NCBI GenBank assembly: GCA_019873625.1
Contig: JAIOAW010000001.1
Location: 124,001 to 188,000 of the forward strand
Reading direction: 5' to 3'
DNA: 64,000 nt
From: Chloroflexota bacterium
GTDB lineage: Bacteria > Chloroflexota > Anaerolineae > UBA1429
Shown here piece after piece: positions 51,086 to 59,099 of the stretch; position 1 is the first letter of the stretch, and the number at the start of each line of letters is the position of its first letter. Both the position numbers and the translations under genes were made by a program. Below the pieces are notes generated by a model. That model saw nothing but the letters and a program-made list of their open reading frames with translations, made no database searches and had not been told where the DNA came from.

Positions 51086-53524
51086 CTATTTGCCCACTTT
51101 GAGGCGAACGACCGCATCGAGCAGGGCGCGGTCGCCGAGCGAATGCCCGTCTTCGGCAAAGGCCGGCAGCCTCTCGCCGCTCGCCAGGTCATACAGGCCC
51201 ACTTCAATCTGATAATCCCCTTCGGGGGCCTCCGCATCGAGGACGAGGATATGCCGATCGACGATGCGGTCTCCGGCGCGCCAGGCGCTCGTGGGCCAGG
51301 CCCCCTCCACAGGGGGCGCATCGTGCTGGCCCCAGACAGGCCCTTGCGTGCGCGGGTTATAGGCCGCGCCCAAGAGGTGGGTAAAGACGGTAAAATCCTG
51401 CGGCGGCGTATCTAAGGCGCGCCAGTACAGGTCGAGGATGACCGTATCGCCCGAGGGGCGCCGTAAAAGGCCTGGGCGCATCCCCCGGTAAAGGGCATAC
51501 CCTTCGAGGAGGATAGACTCTCCAAAGCGCACGTTCAGCCGCGCTTGAGGCTCCCCCGCTATAGGCCAACCGCGAATGCCCACCACGCGGATCGTCCCCA
51601 ACGTCTTGCCCTCCGGCAAGGGGGGCGAGACCTCGAACGTATAGACGCCCGGCGCCAGATGCGGCCCGATGGGGAAATCGAACTGCTGGCGCATAAAGAG
51701 CGCCCCCGCCGCCTGGCTAGCCGTGCGCCGCATCACGGCCTGGCCCTTCGGCCCGCGCAGGATGATCTCCACGGGTTCGGTGGGCGTCCGCGCCCAAAGG
51801 AGCGAGAGATGCACCACGGCATCCTGCGGCACGCGGCGGATGGGGAGATCCCACCCCCACAGCAGCCCCGCCCCTCCCACAGGGGCGTTTGCCGCCACCT
51901 GAGGCCCCAAGCCCGTCGCCGTGAGCATCGGTGGCCTCCCCTGGCGGTCATAAAGCACCAAGCGGTTCGCGCCATAGTGCCATTCCGCCACCTGCTGATA
52001 GGCCTTATCGAGGTGCTGGGCGATGAGGCGTTCGGGGTCGGTCAGAGCCACGTCCACCTCGGCAAGCCAGATGCGCTCATAGAGGGGAGCCTTGGCGGCC
52101 ATCCAGGCCTCCACCTGATCCTCGCGGAGCGGCTCTTCGGCGAGGGATACCGCCTCAAAGGGGGGCTTCCAAACCCCCGAGGGTAGGCCGTCATAATCGT
52201 AGAGGAAGATGGGGTAGCGCCCGCCCGAATCGAGCAAGACAGCATCTCCCGGTTGGGCCTGGCTCACGATGGCGCGGACCATCGTCTGGAGCGTATCGCG
52301 ATAAAAGCGCCCCGCATAATAACTCGGCAAGACGGCCAGCCACTGGGCCAAGAGAAGCCCGGCCAGCACCCCGCCTAGAACGCGCCAGCGCCGCCGAAGG
52401 TGCGCCAAGGCAGCACCGAGGAGCACCCAAAAGGCCGGCGCATAGGGCAAAAAGTACCGCGCCTCTAAACGGGGGGTGTAAAAGAGGCCCCGTGGGATGG
52501 TGCTCGCATACACCGCAGCGGCCGGCACCGTAGCCGCCAAGGCAAAGAGCGCCCCTTCCACCCGATCCGCACGGTGGGCGCGACCTTCCATCCCGCCGCG
52601 CCGCAGGAAGAGCAGCCCCCCCAGCGCCAGGGTCGCCAAAGGCACAAAAAGGAGGCCCCCATAGCGGTAGATATAGGTGGAAATGCCCGTCGTGAGGAGC
52701 GTGGCATAGAGTTGGACAAAAAAGCCCACGCCCGGCGGCCCCTCCGTGCGAGACCAGGTGGGCATTCGCCCCCAGGCGAAGAGAAGCCAGGCCCCGATCG
52801 CCACGAGGATGGTCGCCTGCGCGGCGAGCCACCCTTTGGCCAACGCACCCCGTCGTTCCTTGGTGGCGAGCCAGAGTACCCCTACGACGAGGTTCTCGAC
52901 GACGAGGACCGAGGCCGTGAGGTAGACCGTATACAGCGCCCCAGCGGAGGCGGCCACATAGCCCAGCCAAAGGAGGTGCGGGTGGCGCGCCGCAACGAGA
53001 GGATCGCGATACATCACGCGCAGCCAGCGGACGAGGAAGACCAAGGAAAGGAGCACCAAGAGACCGGCCAAGGCGTACATACGCATCTCTTGCGACCACC
53101 AGATGTGAAAGCGCGCCAAAGCCACCAACAGGCCGCTCCACAGGGCCGCCTCGCGGCCTATACCCCGCCGCTCGCCGAGGAGCCACCCGGCCCGATAGGC
53201 TGCAAGGGCCGTGCAGGCGCCCAAAAGGGCCGAGAGGGAGCGCATTGCAAAAGGCGTGGTGCCCAACGCCTTGACCCAAACCCACAACGCCCAGAAATAG
53301 AGCGGCGGGTGGACGTCTCCCGCCGTCCAAAGGGTTACACCGACGAACCCTTTGCGCACGGCCCAAATCGCCAGGGCCTCATCCCACCACAGGTTGGCCT
53401 CGCCCAAGCGCCACAGGCGCAAGGCCAAGGCCAGGAGGAAGATCGCCGTGGGAGGCGCCCACGCGGGCCAGCGCCATTGCGGGCAGGCCGCCCAAGCGGC
53501 CTTACCCCTGCGCCACCACCTCAT
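51086..53524 (-). CDS. GT-C family membrane glycosyltransferase (PMT/ArnT-like)
   Basis: An 812-residue protein with about eleven membrane spans in the first 480 residues followed by a large soluble part. LWWDEALAIW near residue 47 and GDVHPPLYFW near 70 are the acidic loop motifs of PMT/ArnT/GT83-type enzymes, which move sugars from polyprenyl-phosphate donors outside the membrane. The last 270 residues are predicted to be beta-rich and extracytoplasmic. Acceptor and donor are unknown. It overlaps the upstream unknown gene by 23 bases and belongs to the plsX operon. Confidence 0.88.
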   Translation of the reverse strand: MRWWRRGKAAWAACPQWRWPAWAPPTAIFLLALALRLWRLGEANLWWDEALAIWAVRKGFVGVTLWTAGDVHPPLYFWALWVWVKALGTTPFAMRSLSALLGACTALAAYRAGWLLGERRGIGREAALWSGLLVALARFHIWWSQEMRMYALAGLLVLLSLVFLVRWLRVMYRDPLVAARHPHLLWLGYVAASAGALYTVYLTASVLVVENLVVGVLWLATKERRGALAKGWLAAQATILVAIGAWLLFAWGRMPTWSRTEGPPGVGFFVQLYATLLTTGISTYIYRYGGLLFVPLATLALGGLLFLRRGGMEGRAHRADRVEGALFALAATVPAAAVYASTIPRGLFYTPRLEARYFLPYAPAFWVLLGAALAHLRRRWRVLGGVLAGLLLAQWLAVLPSYYAGRFYRDTLQTMVRAIVSQAQPGDAVLLDSGGRYPIFLYDYDGLPSGVWKPPFEAVSLAEEPLREDQVEAWMAAKAPLYERIWLAEVDVALTDPERLIAQHLDKAYQQVAEWHYGANRLVLYDRQGRPPMLTATGLGPQVAANAPVGGAGLLWGWDLPIRRVPQDAVVHLSLLWARTPTEPVEIILRGPKGQAVMRRTASQAAGALFMRQQFDFPIGPHLAPGVYTFEVSPPLPEGKTLGTIRVVGIRGWPIAGEPQARLNVRFGESILLEGYALYRGMRPGLLRRPSGDTVILDLYWRALDTPPQDFTVFTHLLGAAYNPRTQGPVWGQHDAPPVEGAWPTSAWRAGDRIVDRHILVLDAEAPEGDYQIEVGLYDLASGERLPAFAEDGHSLGDRALLDAVVRLKVGK

Positions 53525-54197
53525 CCAAAAGTCTCCGCAAGGCTTTTTGTTTGGCCGTTGTGAGCACAGGCATCGTGCGAGGGCTTTCTTTGAGAAAGCG
53601 GGGCAATTCCTCCGCCGTGACGGCCGGCACGGGGGGCTGATCTTTGAGGTTCAGGGTCACCTTGGGGTTCGTGAAAACGATGATGCCGTTCACGGGAATC
53701 TCTTCCTCGGGCATGGCCTTCTCGACCCACTCCTTGACCCATTTGATCTCTTGCAGAAGGTCTTGGTCAGGCCGGCCCAAGGTAGGCTCGCCGAAAATCT
53801 GCAAGATTTTCCGCCACCCTGCCTGATGATGCCAACGCCCCTTTTGAAAAGTGATCTCGCCGCTTTGGGCGCGCGGCTCAAGCACCGTCAACCCCAGGTG
53901 AGAGGCCAACACGTGGTTGCTCGGCAGATAGTAACTATACAGGGCAAAGCGCTTATCCAGCCCATCGAGGGCCTGCGCCAAAACCTGATCGGCCCGAGGC
54001 TCGCGCACGTAATGGTTCGCCATATACGAGCCGATGGCTGCCCCCAAAAGGCCGATGAGCAAAAAGGCATAGGAAAGAAGGGGGTAGCGCATACTGCTCA
54101 TCAGCCCGATAAAGAGCGCCCCCAGGCCCACGTAACTGCCCCAGCGGGCGATCTTGGCGCGTTTGGTTAAGAACGGTTGATTGACAAAATGCTCCAT
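53502..54197 (-). CDS. Unrecognised two-span membrane protein
   Basis: A 231-residue protein with two hydrophobic spans near the N-terminus (GSYVGLGALFIGLMSS; YPLLSYAFLLIGLLGAAIGSY) and a cytosolic domain. The domain has a strand-rich part (YLPSNHVLASHLGLTVLEPRAQSGEI), a GRPDQDLLQEIKWVKEWVEK helix and NGIIVFTNP, a layout faintly like NERD nuclease-related domains, but the usual catalytic residues are not clear. It lies between plsX (24 bases) and the GT-C gene (23-base overlap). The function is unknown; a role in envelope biogenesis is suggested only by context. Confidence 0.75.
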   Translation of the reverse strand: MEHFVNQPFLTKRAKIARWGSYVGLGALFIGLMSSMRYPLLSYAFLLIGLLGAAIGSYMANHYVREPRADQVLAQALDGLDKRFALYSYYLPSNHVLASHLGLTVLEPRAQSGEITFQKGRWHHQAGWRKILQIFGEPTLGRPDQDLLQEIKWVKEWVEKAMPEEEIPVNGIIVFTNPKVTLNLKDQPPVPAVTAEELPRFLKESPRTMPVLTTAKQKALRRLLDEVVAQG

Positions 54198-54221
54198 ACC
54201 TGCTCCAGCAAAAGGGTTGGC

Positions 54222-55262
54222 TTATGCCTCAGGGCTGGCATCTGGGGCGGCGCCCACCAATGCCTGCACGGCGGCGATCTCTTGGCGGATGACCTCCACC
54301 ACGTTCGCGCGGACGGCCTCCACGGCCACGCGGATGGCGTTCTCCATCGCGAGGGCATCGGATCGGCCGTGGGCGATGATGACCACGCCGTTCACACCCA
54401 AGAGCGGCCCCCCGCCGTATTCGCGGTAATCGAGCACGCGCGCCACGACGCGGAAGGCGGGCTTCGCCAGGAGCGCCCCGATGGAGGCCAATGGCCGCCG
54501 CTTGATTTCGCGGCGCAGGAGGGTTAGGAGCATCGCGGCGGTGCCTTCGGCCGTCTTGATGGCCACATTGCCCGCAAACCCGTCGGAGACGATGACATCG
54601 GCCAGGCCCTGGGTGAGGTCTTTGCCCTCCACATTCCCGATGAAGCGAAGGGGCAATTGTTTGAGGATGGCGTGCGCCGCCTGCACTGCCTGGCTCCCCT
54701 TGGTCTCCTCCTCGCCGTTGGAAAGAAGCCCCACGCGCGGCTCAGAAATGCCCAGCACCTTCTTGGCATAGGCCGCGCCCATCATCGCAAACTGCGCCAG
54801 CCACTCAGGGCGGCAATCCGTATTCGCGCCGATATCGAGCATAAAACTGCGCCCCGTGAGCGTGGGGAGAATGGTCGAGATCGCCGGCCGCGAGACGCCC
54901 TCAATGCGCCCGATGCGCCCCACGCTCAAGAGCGAGGCCGCAAGCACCCCGCCCGAGTTCCCCGCCGAGACGACGGCATCCACCTGCCCCTCTCGCAAAA
55001 GGCGCATCGCCACCACAATGGAGGCATCGCGCTTGGCGCGCACGGCCTGGCTGGGGTGTTCGGCCATCTCCACCACTTCGCTCGCGTGGACGATGGGCAG
55101 CGCTAGCCCCGCCGTATCGTGGCGCGCCAACTCGCGCTCGATGGCCTCCTGGCGCCCCACCAAGACCACCTCCACCCCAAAGCGCCGCGCCGCGCGCACG
55201 GCGCCCTCCACATCCACCGAGGGGGCACGGTCGCTCCCCATCGCATCAAGAGCAATGCGCAT
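54222..55262 (-). CDS. plsX: Phosphate acyltransferase PlsX
   Basis: A 346-residue enzyme that makes acyl-phosphate from acyl-ACP for phospholipid synthesis with PlsY. It begins MRIALDAMGSDRAP, and shows SAGNSGGVLA, MLDIGANTDC and the SDGFAGNVAIKT block of PlsX. The length is normal. The start is ATG 55262 after GGGGAGGTGAG; the open frame extends to 55460 across the tRNA-Leu gene and is not coding there. It heads an operon with a membrane protein and a GT-C glycosyltransferase. Its promoter shares a -35 region with the divergent tRNA-Leu promoter. Confidence 0.96.
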   Translation of the reverse strand: MRIALDAMGSDRAPSVDVEGAVRAARRFGVEVVLVGRQEAIERELARHDTAGLALPIVHASEVVEMAEHPSQAVRAKRDASIVVAMRLLREGQVDAVVSAGNSGGVLAASLLSVGRIGRIEGVSRPAISTILPTLTGRSFMLDIGANTDCRPEWLAQFAMMGAAYAKKVLGISEPRVGLLSNGEEETKGSQAVQAAHAILKQLPLRFIGNVEGKDLTQGLADVIVSDGFAGNVAIKTAEGTAAMLLTLLRREIKRRPLASIGALLAKPAFRVVARVLDYREYGGGPLLGVNGVVIIAHGRSDALAMENAIRVAVEAVRANVVEVIRQEIAAVQALVGAAPDASPEA

Positions 55263-55313
55263 TGTCTCACCTCCCCAGCCCGCCGAGGGCGTCCTCTTGT
55301 GGCACTGCCCTTG

Positions 55314-55341
55314 ATTGTAGTGCCAACGGCCTAGTTGACAA
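55314..55341 (-). promoter_or_regulatory. Promoter of plsX
   Basis: On the minus strand TTGTCA, 16 bases, TACAAT. Its -35 hexamer overlaps by five bases the -35 hexamer of the divergent tRNA-Leu promoter. Confidence 0.65.
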
Positions 55342-55362
55342 GTCCGCCAAAGGGGATATAAT
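55335..55362 (+). promoter_or_regulatory. Promoter of tRNA-Leu
   Basis: Perfect TTGACA (55335-55340), 16 bases, perfect TATAAT (55357-55362), 11 bases before the tRNA. Confidence 0.85.
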
Positions 55363-55373
55363 GGGCCTTGCTT

Positions 55374-55459
55374 GCCCCCGTGGTGGAATTGGCATACACA
55401 GCAGGTTGAGGGCCTGTGTCCGTCAGGACGTACTGGTTCGAGTCCAGTCGGGGGCACCA
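55374..55459 (+). tRNA. tRNA-Leu (GAG)
   Basis: A complete class II tRNA: acceptor GCCCCCG/CGGGGGC, anticodon loop TTGAGGG (GAG), a long variable arm (GTCCGTCAGGAC), T-loop TTCGAGT and an encoded CCA. Confidence 0.95.
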
Positions 55460-55488
55460 AAAAGGCTCCTTGATCAGGGGCCTTTTGT
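55460..55488 (+). terminator. Terminator-like hairpin after tRNA-Leu
   Basis: AAAAGGCTCC / GGGGCCTTTT with one mismatch and a six- or seven-base loop, right after the tRNA CCA end; the T-run is part of the stem. Confidence 0.6.
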
Positions 55489-55505
55489 AAATAAATACAG
55501 GATGC

Positions 55506-55578
55506 GCCACCCTAGCTCAATCGGCAGAGCAGACGCTTCGTAAGCGCCAGGTTTCGAGTTCAACTCTCGAGGGTGGCT
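55506..55578 (+). tRNA. tRNA-Thr (CGU)
   Basis: Acceptor GCCACCC/GGGTGGC with discriminator U, anticodon loop TTCGTAA (CGU), D-arm GCTC...GAGC and T-stem TCGAG/CTCGA. One A-C mismatch lies in the anticodon stem. CCA is not encoded. Confidence 0.92.
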
Positions 55579-55589
55579 TGTTTTTTTAG

Positions 55590-55620
55590 GGCTGTGCCTG
55601 CGCAGGCACAGCCTTTTTTT
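55590..55620 (+). terminator. Rho-independent terminator after tRNA-Thr
   Basis: A self-complementary 24-base arm pair GGCTGTGCCTGC/GCAGGCACAGCC followed by seven T. Confidence 0.92.
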
Positions 55621-55669
55621 GCATCTTCGCGCTTGTGGCGGGCTTTGCCCTGCCGAGGCGCAACCTTGC

Positions 55670-56515
55670 CTACTCCTGCAAAGGGGTGAGCGCAAAGCGA
55701 GAGGCGGCCTTGCGCGCGCGCCAGCGCACCCCAACGAGGCTCGCCAGATAGGCTAACCCCGCCACCATAATGATGCTCGCGCCGGAGGTCAAGTTCAGCG
55801 CGTACGAGATGCCCAGGCCCACCACGCTGAAAAGGATCGCCAACCCCGCCGCAAGCACCATCGCCCGCCGCAGCGAAGGCACCCACTGCACGCTGATGGC
55901 CGCTGGAATGGTGAGGAGCGCGATGACCATAATCAGGCCCACCACGCGCATCATCATCACCACCGTGAGGCCGATGAGGCACACCAGAAGGAGATAGAGC
56001 GCATCCACCGGCACGTTCTGCACGGCGGCAAAGGTCTCGTCGAACGAGATGGCCAACAGTTCCTTGTACAAAAGGAGCACCACCAGGAGGATAAGCCCGT
56101 CAAGCACGGCCATAAGGATGAGATCCCCCGTAGGGACGGCCAAAATGCTCCCAAAGAGGTAACTCATCAGGTCGGCTTTGTAGCCGGGGGTCAAATCGAG
56201 CAGGATAATGCCGAAGGCCATGCCGATGGCCCACATCACCCCGATGAGCGTATCGGCCCGTTGGCGCGTCTTGCGCTGTGCCCAGCCCATCCCCAACGAG
56301 GCGAGCAAACTGAACCCAATGGCCCCCCACACGGGCGGCAGCCCCAGGAAATAGGCCAGGCCGATGCCCCCATAGGCGGCGTGGGCAATGCCCCCGCTCA
56401 GAAAGACGATGCGGTTGACCACCACATACGTGCCGATGATGCCGCAGGCAATGCTCACCAAAATGCCCGCGAGGAGCGCGTTGCGCATAAAGGCATATTG
56501 CAAGGCCTCGATCAT
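55670..56515 (-). CDS. znuB: Zinc/manganese ABC transporter permease
   Basis: A 281-residue ABC-3 family permease with eight or nine spans. It begins [35 protein letters not shown] and contains GGIAHAAYGGIGLAYFLG and ISFDETFAAVQNVPVD, the blocks typical of ZnuB/MntB/TroC permeases. It forms the membrane channel for metal delivered by ZnuA and driven by ZnuC. Its start overlaps the znuC stop by four bases (ATGA). It is the last gene of a Fur-family-led operon, so zinc is the more likely metal; manganese cannot be excluded. Confidence 0.93.
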   Translation of the reverse strand: MIEALQYAFMRNALLAGILVSIACGIIGTYVVVNRIVFLSGGIAHAAYGGIGLAYFLGLPPVWGAIGFSLLASLGMGWAQRKTRQRADTLIGVMWAIGMAFGIILLDLTPGYKADLMSYLFGSILAVPTGDLILMAVLDGLILLVVLLLYKELLAISFDETFAAVQNVPVDALYLLLVCLIGLTVVMMMRVVGLIMVIALLTIPAAISVQWVPSLRRAMVLAAGLAILFSVVGLGISYALNLTSGASIIMVAGLAYLASLVGVRWRARKAASRFALTPLQE

Positions 56516-57291
56516 AGCGCCCTCCTTTCGGTGGGGTCCTCGTGCTCCGCAAACACGCGGTGCGGCAGCCCGTGGGCGATGAGGTCAATCGGGCACTGAT
56601 AGGCGTGCTCCATCATCTCCTCGGTGATTTCCCCGCCCCCATGGTAGAACAAGCGGCGGTTCAAACAGCCCACCGTCTTCACATAGGCCGAGATCACCCC
56701 CACATCGTGAGAGATGAGCACGATGGTTACCCGTTCGTTGAGGGCGCGCAAGAGTTCATAAATATGCGTGCGCACTTGGGGGTCCACGCTGGCCGTCGGT
56801 TCATCCAAGAGGAGCAGCCGAGGCTCGGCGGCGAGGGCGCGCGCGATGTACACCCTTTGCTTTTGCCCGCCAGAAAGTTCCCCCATCGGCCGATTGCGGA
56901 GGTCCCACATCTCCACATCGCGCAGGGCGCGTTCCACAGCGCGCTCATCTTGTGCGCCGTAGCGGCGAAAGAGGCCCCTTTGCCCCAGCCGCCCCATCAT
57001 CGCCACATCCCACACGCGGATGGGGAACTCGTGATCCATCTCCACCCGCTGAGGCACATAGCCCACCCAGCGGCGGCCGCGTCGCACATCGTGCCCGAAG
57101 AGGCGCACGCGGCCGCGCATCGGCTCAAGAAGGCCCAAGATGACCTTGAGAAGGGTCGTCTTGCCGCCCCCGTTCGGGCCGATGAGCGCGAGAAAATCTC
57201 CCTCCTCCACGGTGAGGTTGACATCCTCGAGCACGGCCTCGTGGTCGTAGCCGGCCCAGAGGTGTTCGATCTCAATCGCGTGTTCTGCCAT
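56512..57291 (-). CDS. znuC: Zinc/manganese ABC transporter ATP-binding protein
   Basis: A 259-residue ATPase that powers import by the ZnuB-type permease. Walker A is GPNGGGKT at residues 38-45, the signature is ELSGGQKQR, Walker B is [10 protein letters not shown] and the switch His lies in VLISHD. The start is ATG 57291 after AGGAGGGGAG. A short His/Glu-bearing C-terminal tail is present. Gene order and four-base overlap with the permease show one metal-uptake system. Confidence 0.94.
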   Translation of the reverse strand: MAEHAIEIEHLWAGYDHEAVLEDVNLTVEEGDFLALIGPNGGGKTTLLKVILGLLEPMRGRVRLFGHDVRRGRRWVGYVPQRVEMDHEFPIRVWDVAMMGRLGQRGLFRRYGAQDERAVERALRDVEMWDLRNRPMGELSGGQKQRVYIARALAAEPRLLLLDEPTASVDPQVRTHIYELLRALNERVTIVLISHDVGVISAYVKTVGCLNRRLFYHGGGEITEEMMEHAYQCPIDLIAHGLPHRVFAEHEDPTERRAL

Positions 57292-57314
57292 CTCCCCTCC
57301 TTGCCATCGCACGG

Positions 57315-58286
57315 CTATGGGTTGGCTGCCGCGGCAAAGGCGCGGGCCACCCCGCGCAGGTTGCCCAACCAGTCATACGCCAGGGGACTGATAAGGAGCA
57401 CCTGGCCGCCGATCTCGCGGGCGATGGCCTCCGCCGCGCGCGTGCTGAACTCGGGCTGGGCAAAGATGACGCGAATCTTTTCCTGCTTGGCCAGGGCGAT
57501 AATACGGGCCAACTCCTGCGGGCTGGGTTCCTGGCCGCCCACCTCCACGGCGAGCATTGTCAGGCCGTAATCTCGCGCGAAATAGCCCCAGGCGGGGTGA
57601 AACACCATAAACGTGCGCGATTCCAACCCCGCCAGCGATTGGGCAATCTCCTGATCGAGCGCAGCAATATCCGCGAGGAATTGTGCCAAGTTGGCCTGAT
57701 AGGCCTCGCGGTGGGCGGGGTCCAACGCGGCAAGGGTCTCATAGATGATCTGGGCCTGCTGGCGCACCGCGCGCGGCGAGAGCCAAACGTGCGGATCCAT
57801 CTCCTCTTCGGGGGCGGGGGTAGCCCCTCGGCCGAAGATGGCCCTCAGCCGATCGCGCAGGGTAAGGCGCGAGGCCTCGTTATGGGCCGCCATCGGCAAG
57901 CGCTCGATGCCCTGGGTCGTATCCACCACGCGCAGCGAGGGGTTCGCCGCCAAGATGCGCCCCATCCACGCCTTCTCGAACTCGACGCCGATGGTGAAAT
58001 ACACCTGCGAACGCGCCAAGGCGCGCAGTTGCGCCGGTTTGGGTTCGTAGGTGTGGGCATCGGCCCCCGGCGGCACGAGCACATTCACCTGAACGTGCTC
58101 CCCGCCGATGCGTTCCACAAAGTACTGCTGAGGGAGGATGCTCACCGTCACAGCGAGTTTGCCCTCTTGGGCAGGAGGGGCCTCCCCCGTTCGGCAGCCG
58201 ACCAAGGCGCCTATGGCGGCCAAGCCCATCACCACCCGCAAGGCCATTGGAATGAGGGCGCGATGCCAAATGCGGCGGGCGTTCAT
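57315..58286 (-). CDS. znuA: Zinc-binding lipoprotein of ABC importer
   Basis: A 323-residue solute-binding lipoprotein of cluster A-I. A signal peptide with lipobox ending at Cys31 (GALVGC) precedes the fold. Metal-ligand histidines are visible in GADAHTYEPKP, DPHVWLSPR and FHPAWGYFARDYGL, with an acidic ligand near AQPEFS. The His-rich loop of E. coli ZnuA is replaced by a short Glu-rich stretch (APEEEMDPH). The start is ATG 58286 after GGAGGAG and overlaps the regulator stop (ATGA). It captures zinc or manganese outside the membrane; Lgt would add its lipid anchor. Confidence 0.93.
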   Translation of the reverse strand: MNARRIWHRALIPMALRVVMGLAAIGALVGCRTGEAPPAQEGKLAVTVSILPQQYFVERIGGEHVQVNVLVPPGADAHTYEPKPAQLRALARSQVYFTIGVEFEKAWMGRILAANPSLRVVDTTQGIERLPMAAHNEASRLTLRDRLRAIFGRGATPAPEEEMDPHVWLSPRAVRQQAQIIYETLAALDPAHREAYQANLAQFLADIAALDQEIAQSLAGLESRTFMVFHPAWGYFARDYGLTMLAVEVGGQEPSPQELARIIALAKQEKIRVIFAQPEFSTRAAEAIAREIGGQVLLISPLAYDWLGNLRGVARAFAAAANP

Positions 58287-58735
58287 ATTTTCTCCTCCAA
58301 TGGGTAAGGTTCTATCGCCTCTTCTTTTTGGCACGCGGGGCATAACCCCGCCAACTGCAAGAGGTGGTCGCACACCCGATAACCCGTCTGTTCCTCAATG
58401 CGCCGAAAGAGGCCCTCCAAATCCTCATCGCCGGGGAATTCGACGGCGCGATGGCATTTTTGGCAGATGATGACGTGATGATGCCCCTGAGTGGCGGGCA
58501 AAAACCCGTGGCAGGCCCGATCGCGATGGGCGCAACGCACCAATTCGAGCGCGTTGAGCACATCCAACGTGCGGTAAACCGTAACCAGCCCGAGCGAGGG
58601 GTGCAGTTGCCGGGCCTGTGCCAGGATCTCCTCCGGCGTGAGGGGTTGAGTGGCCCCTTGGAGCACGAGGAGGATGGCGCGGCGGGGCGCCGTAACTCGG
58701 TAGCCGTTTTGCGCCAAGACTTCTTCCCAGGCCAT
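58283..58735 (-). CDS. Fur-family metal regulator, probably Zur
   Basis: A 150-residue winged-helix repressor. The DNA-binding part has YRVTAPRRAIL and VTVYRTLDVL; the structural zinc is held by Cys91/Cys94 and Cys132/Cys135; HHH at residues 86-88 with the upstream cysteine C68 and C75 may contribute sensing. With bound metal such repressors block uptake genes. Here it is the first gene of the znuACB operon, so Zur is the likely role. The start is ATG 58735, six bases after AAGGG; ATG 58741 abuts the ribosome site. A palindrome at the transcription start suggests autoregulation. Confidence 0.9.
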   Translation of the reverse strand: MAWEEVLAQNGYRVTAPRRAILLVLQGATQPLTPEEILAQARQLHPSLGLVTVYRTLDVLNALELVRCAHRDRACHGFLPATQGHHHVIICQKCHRAVEFPGDEDLEGLFRRIEEQTGYRVCDHLLQLAGLCPACQKEEAIEPYPLEEKI

Positions 58736-58748
58736 AGCCATCCCTTTT

Positions 58749-58763
58749 TGAAAAATATTTTCA
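58749..58763 (-). promoter_or_regulatory. Candidate Zur/Fur operator
   Basis: TGAAAAATATTTTCA, a 15-base near-palindrome (six of seven arm positions match), lies at the predicted +1 of the zur-znuACB promoter, where a bound repressor would block transcription. Confidence 0.6.
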
Positions 58764-58768
58764 GTAAC

Positions 58769-58796
58769 ATCATAGGCCGAAGGCTTTTCCTGTCAA
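58769..58796 (-). promoter_or_regulatory. Promoter of the zur-znuACB operon
   Basis: On the minus strand perfect TTGACA, 16 bases, TATGAT; the transcript would begin near 58762, inside the candidate operator. Confidence 0.8.
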
Positions 58797-58836
58797 ATGC
58801 GCCTTTTTTACCCCGGAAGGGGAACGCGCTCCTGCC

Positions 58837-59035
58837 CCCTCACCCTAGCCCTCTCCCACTCGACGTGGGAGAGGGAACGCTGTATGCGCGCCCCTTTCTT
58901 CCCCCTCTCCCGCGTTGACGCGGGAGAGGGGTTGGGTGAGGGCAAAACACCCTCCCGCAGATTCGGAAGGGGAGCGCGGGCCTCCCGGCCCGCACGCGAG
59001 GCAGGAGCCTCGCGCTCCTGCCCCAAAGGCTGGGG
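58837..59035. repeat. Cluster of five intergenic hairpins
   Basis: The gap of 364 bases between zur and the galactonate-dehydratase gene contains no gene. It holds five successive stems: 58849-58875 (11 bp), 58902-58931 (14 bp, two-base loop), 58976-58993 (7 bp), 58995-59014 (8 bp) and 59021-59035 (5 bp). The first two are enclosed by outer arms CCCTCACCC (58837-58845) and GGGTGAGGG (58934-58942), which extend to 21 bases with three mismatches. This is a known type of repetitive intergenic element in GC-rich genomes; open frames across it give low-complexity peptides and are not genes. Confidence 0.75.
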
Positions 59036-59038
59036 CGT

Positions 59039-59068
59039 TTGACAGGCCGCCCTGCCCTCGTCTACACT
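59039..59068 (+). promoter_or_regulatory. Promoter of the galactonate-dehydratase gene
   Basis: TTGACA at 59039-59044, 18 bases, TACACT at 59063-59068, 32 bases before the ATG. Confidence 0.6.
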
Positions 59069-59099
59069 GCCCATAGATACCTGGCCGCGGGAGGGCAAG

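Noticed and set aside
55263-55460. N-terminal extension of PlsX across the tRNA-Leu region
   Set aside because: The homology start is MRIALDAMGSD at 55262 with a good ribosome site; the extension is the reverse translation of a tRNA gene and its promoter.
58797-59042. Short frames across the hairpin cluster
   Set aside because: They translate the repeat arms into low-complexity peptides on both strands; no ribosome sites fit.
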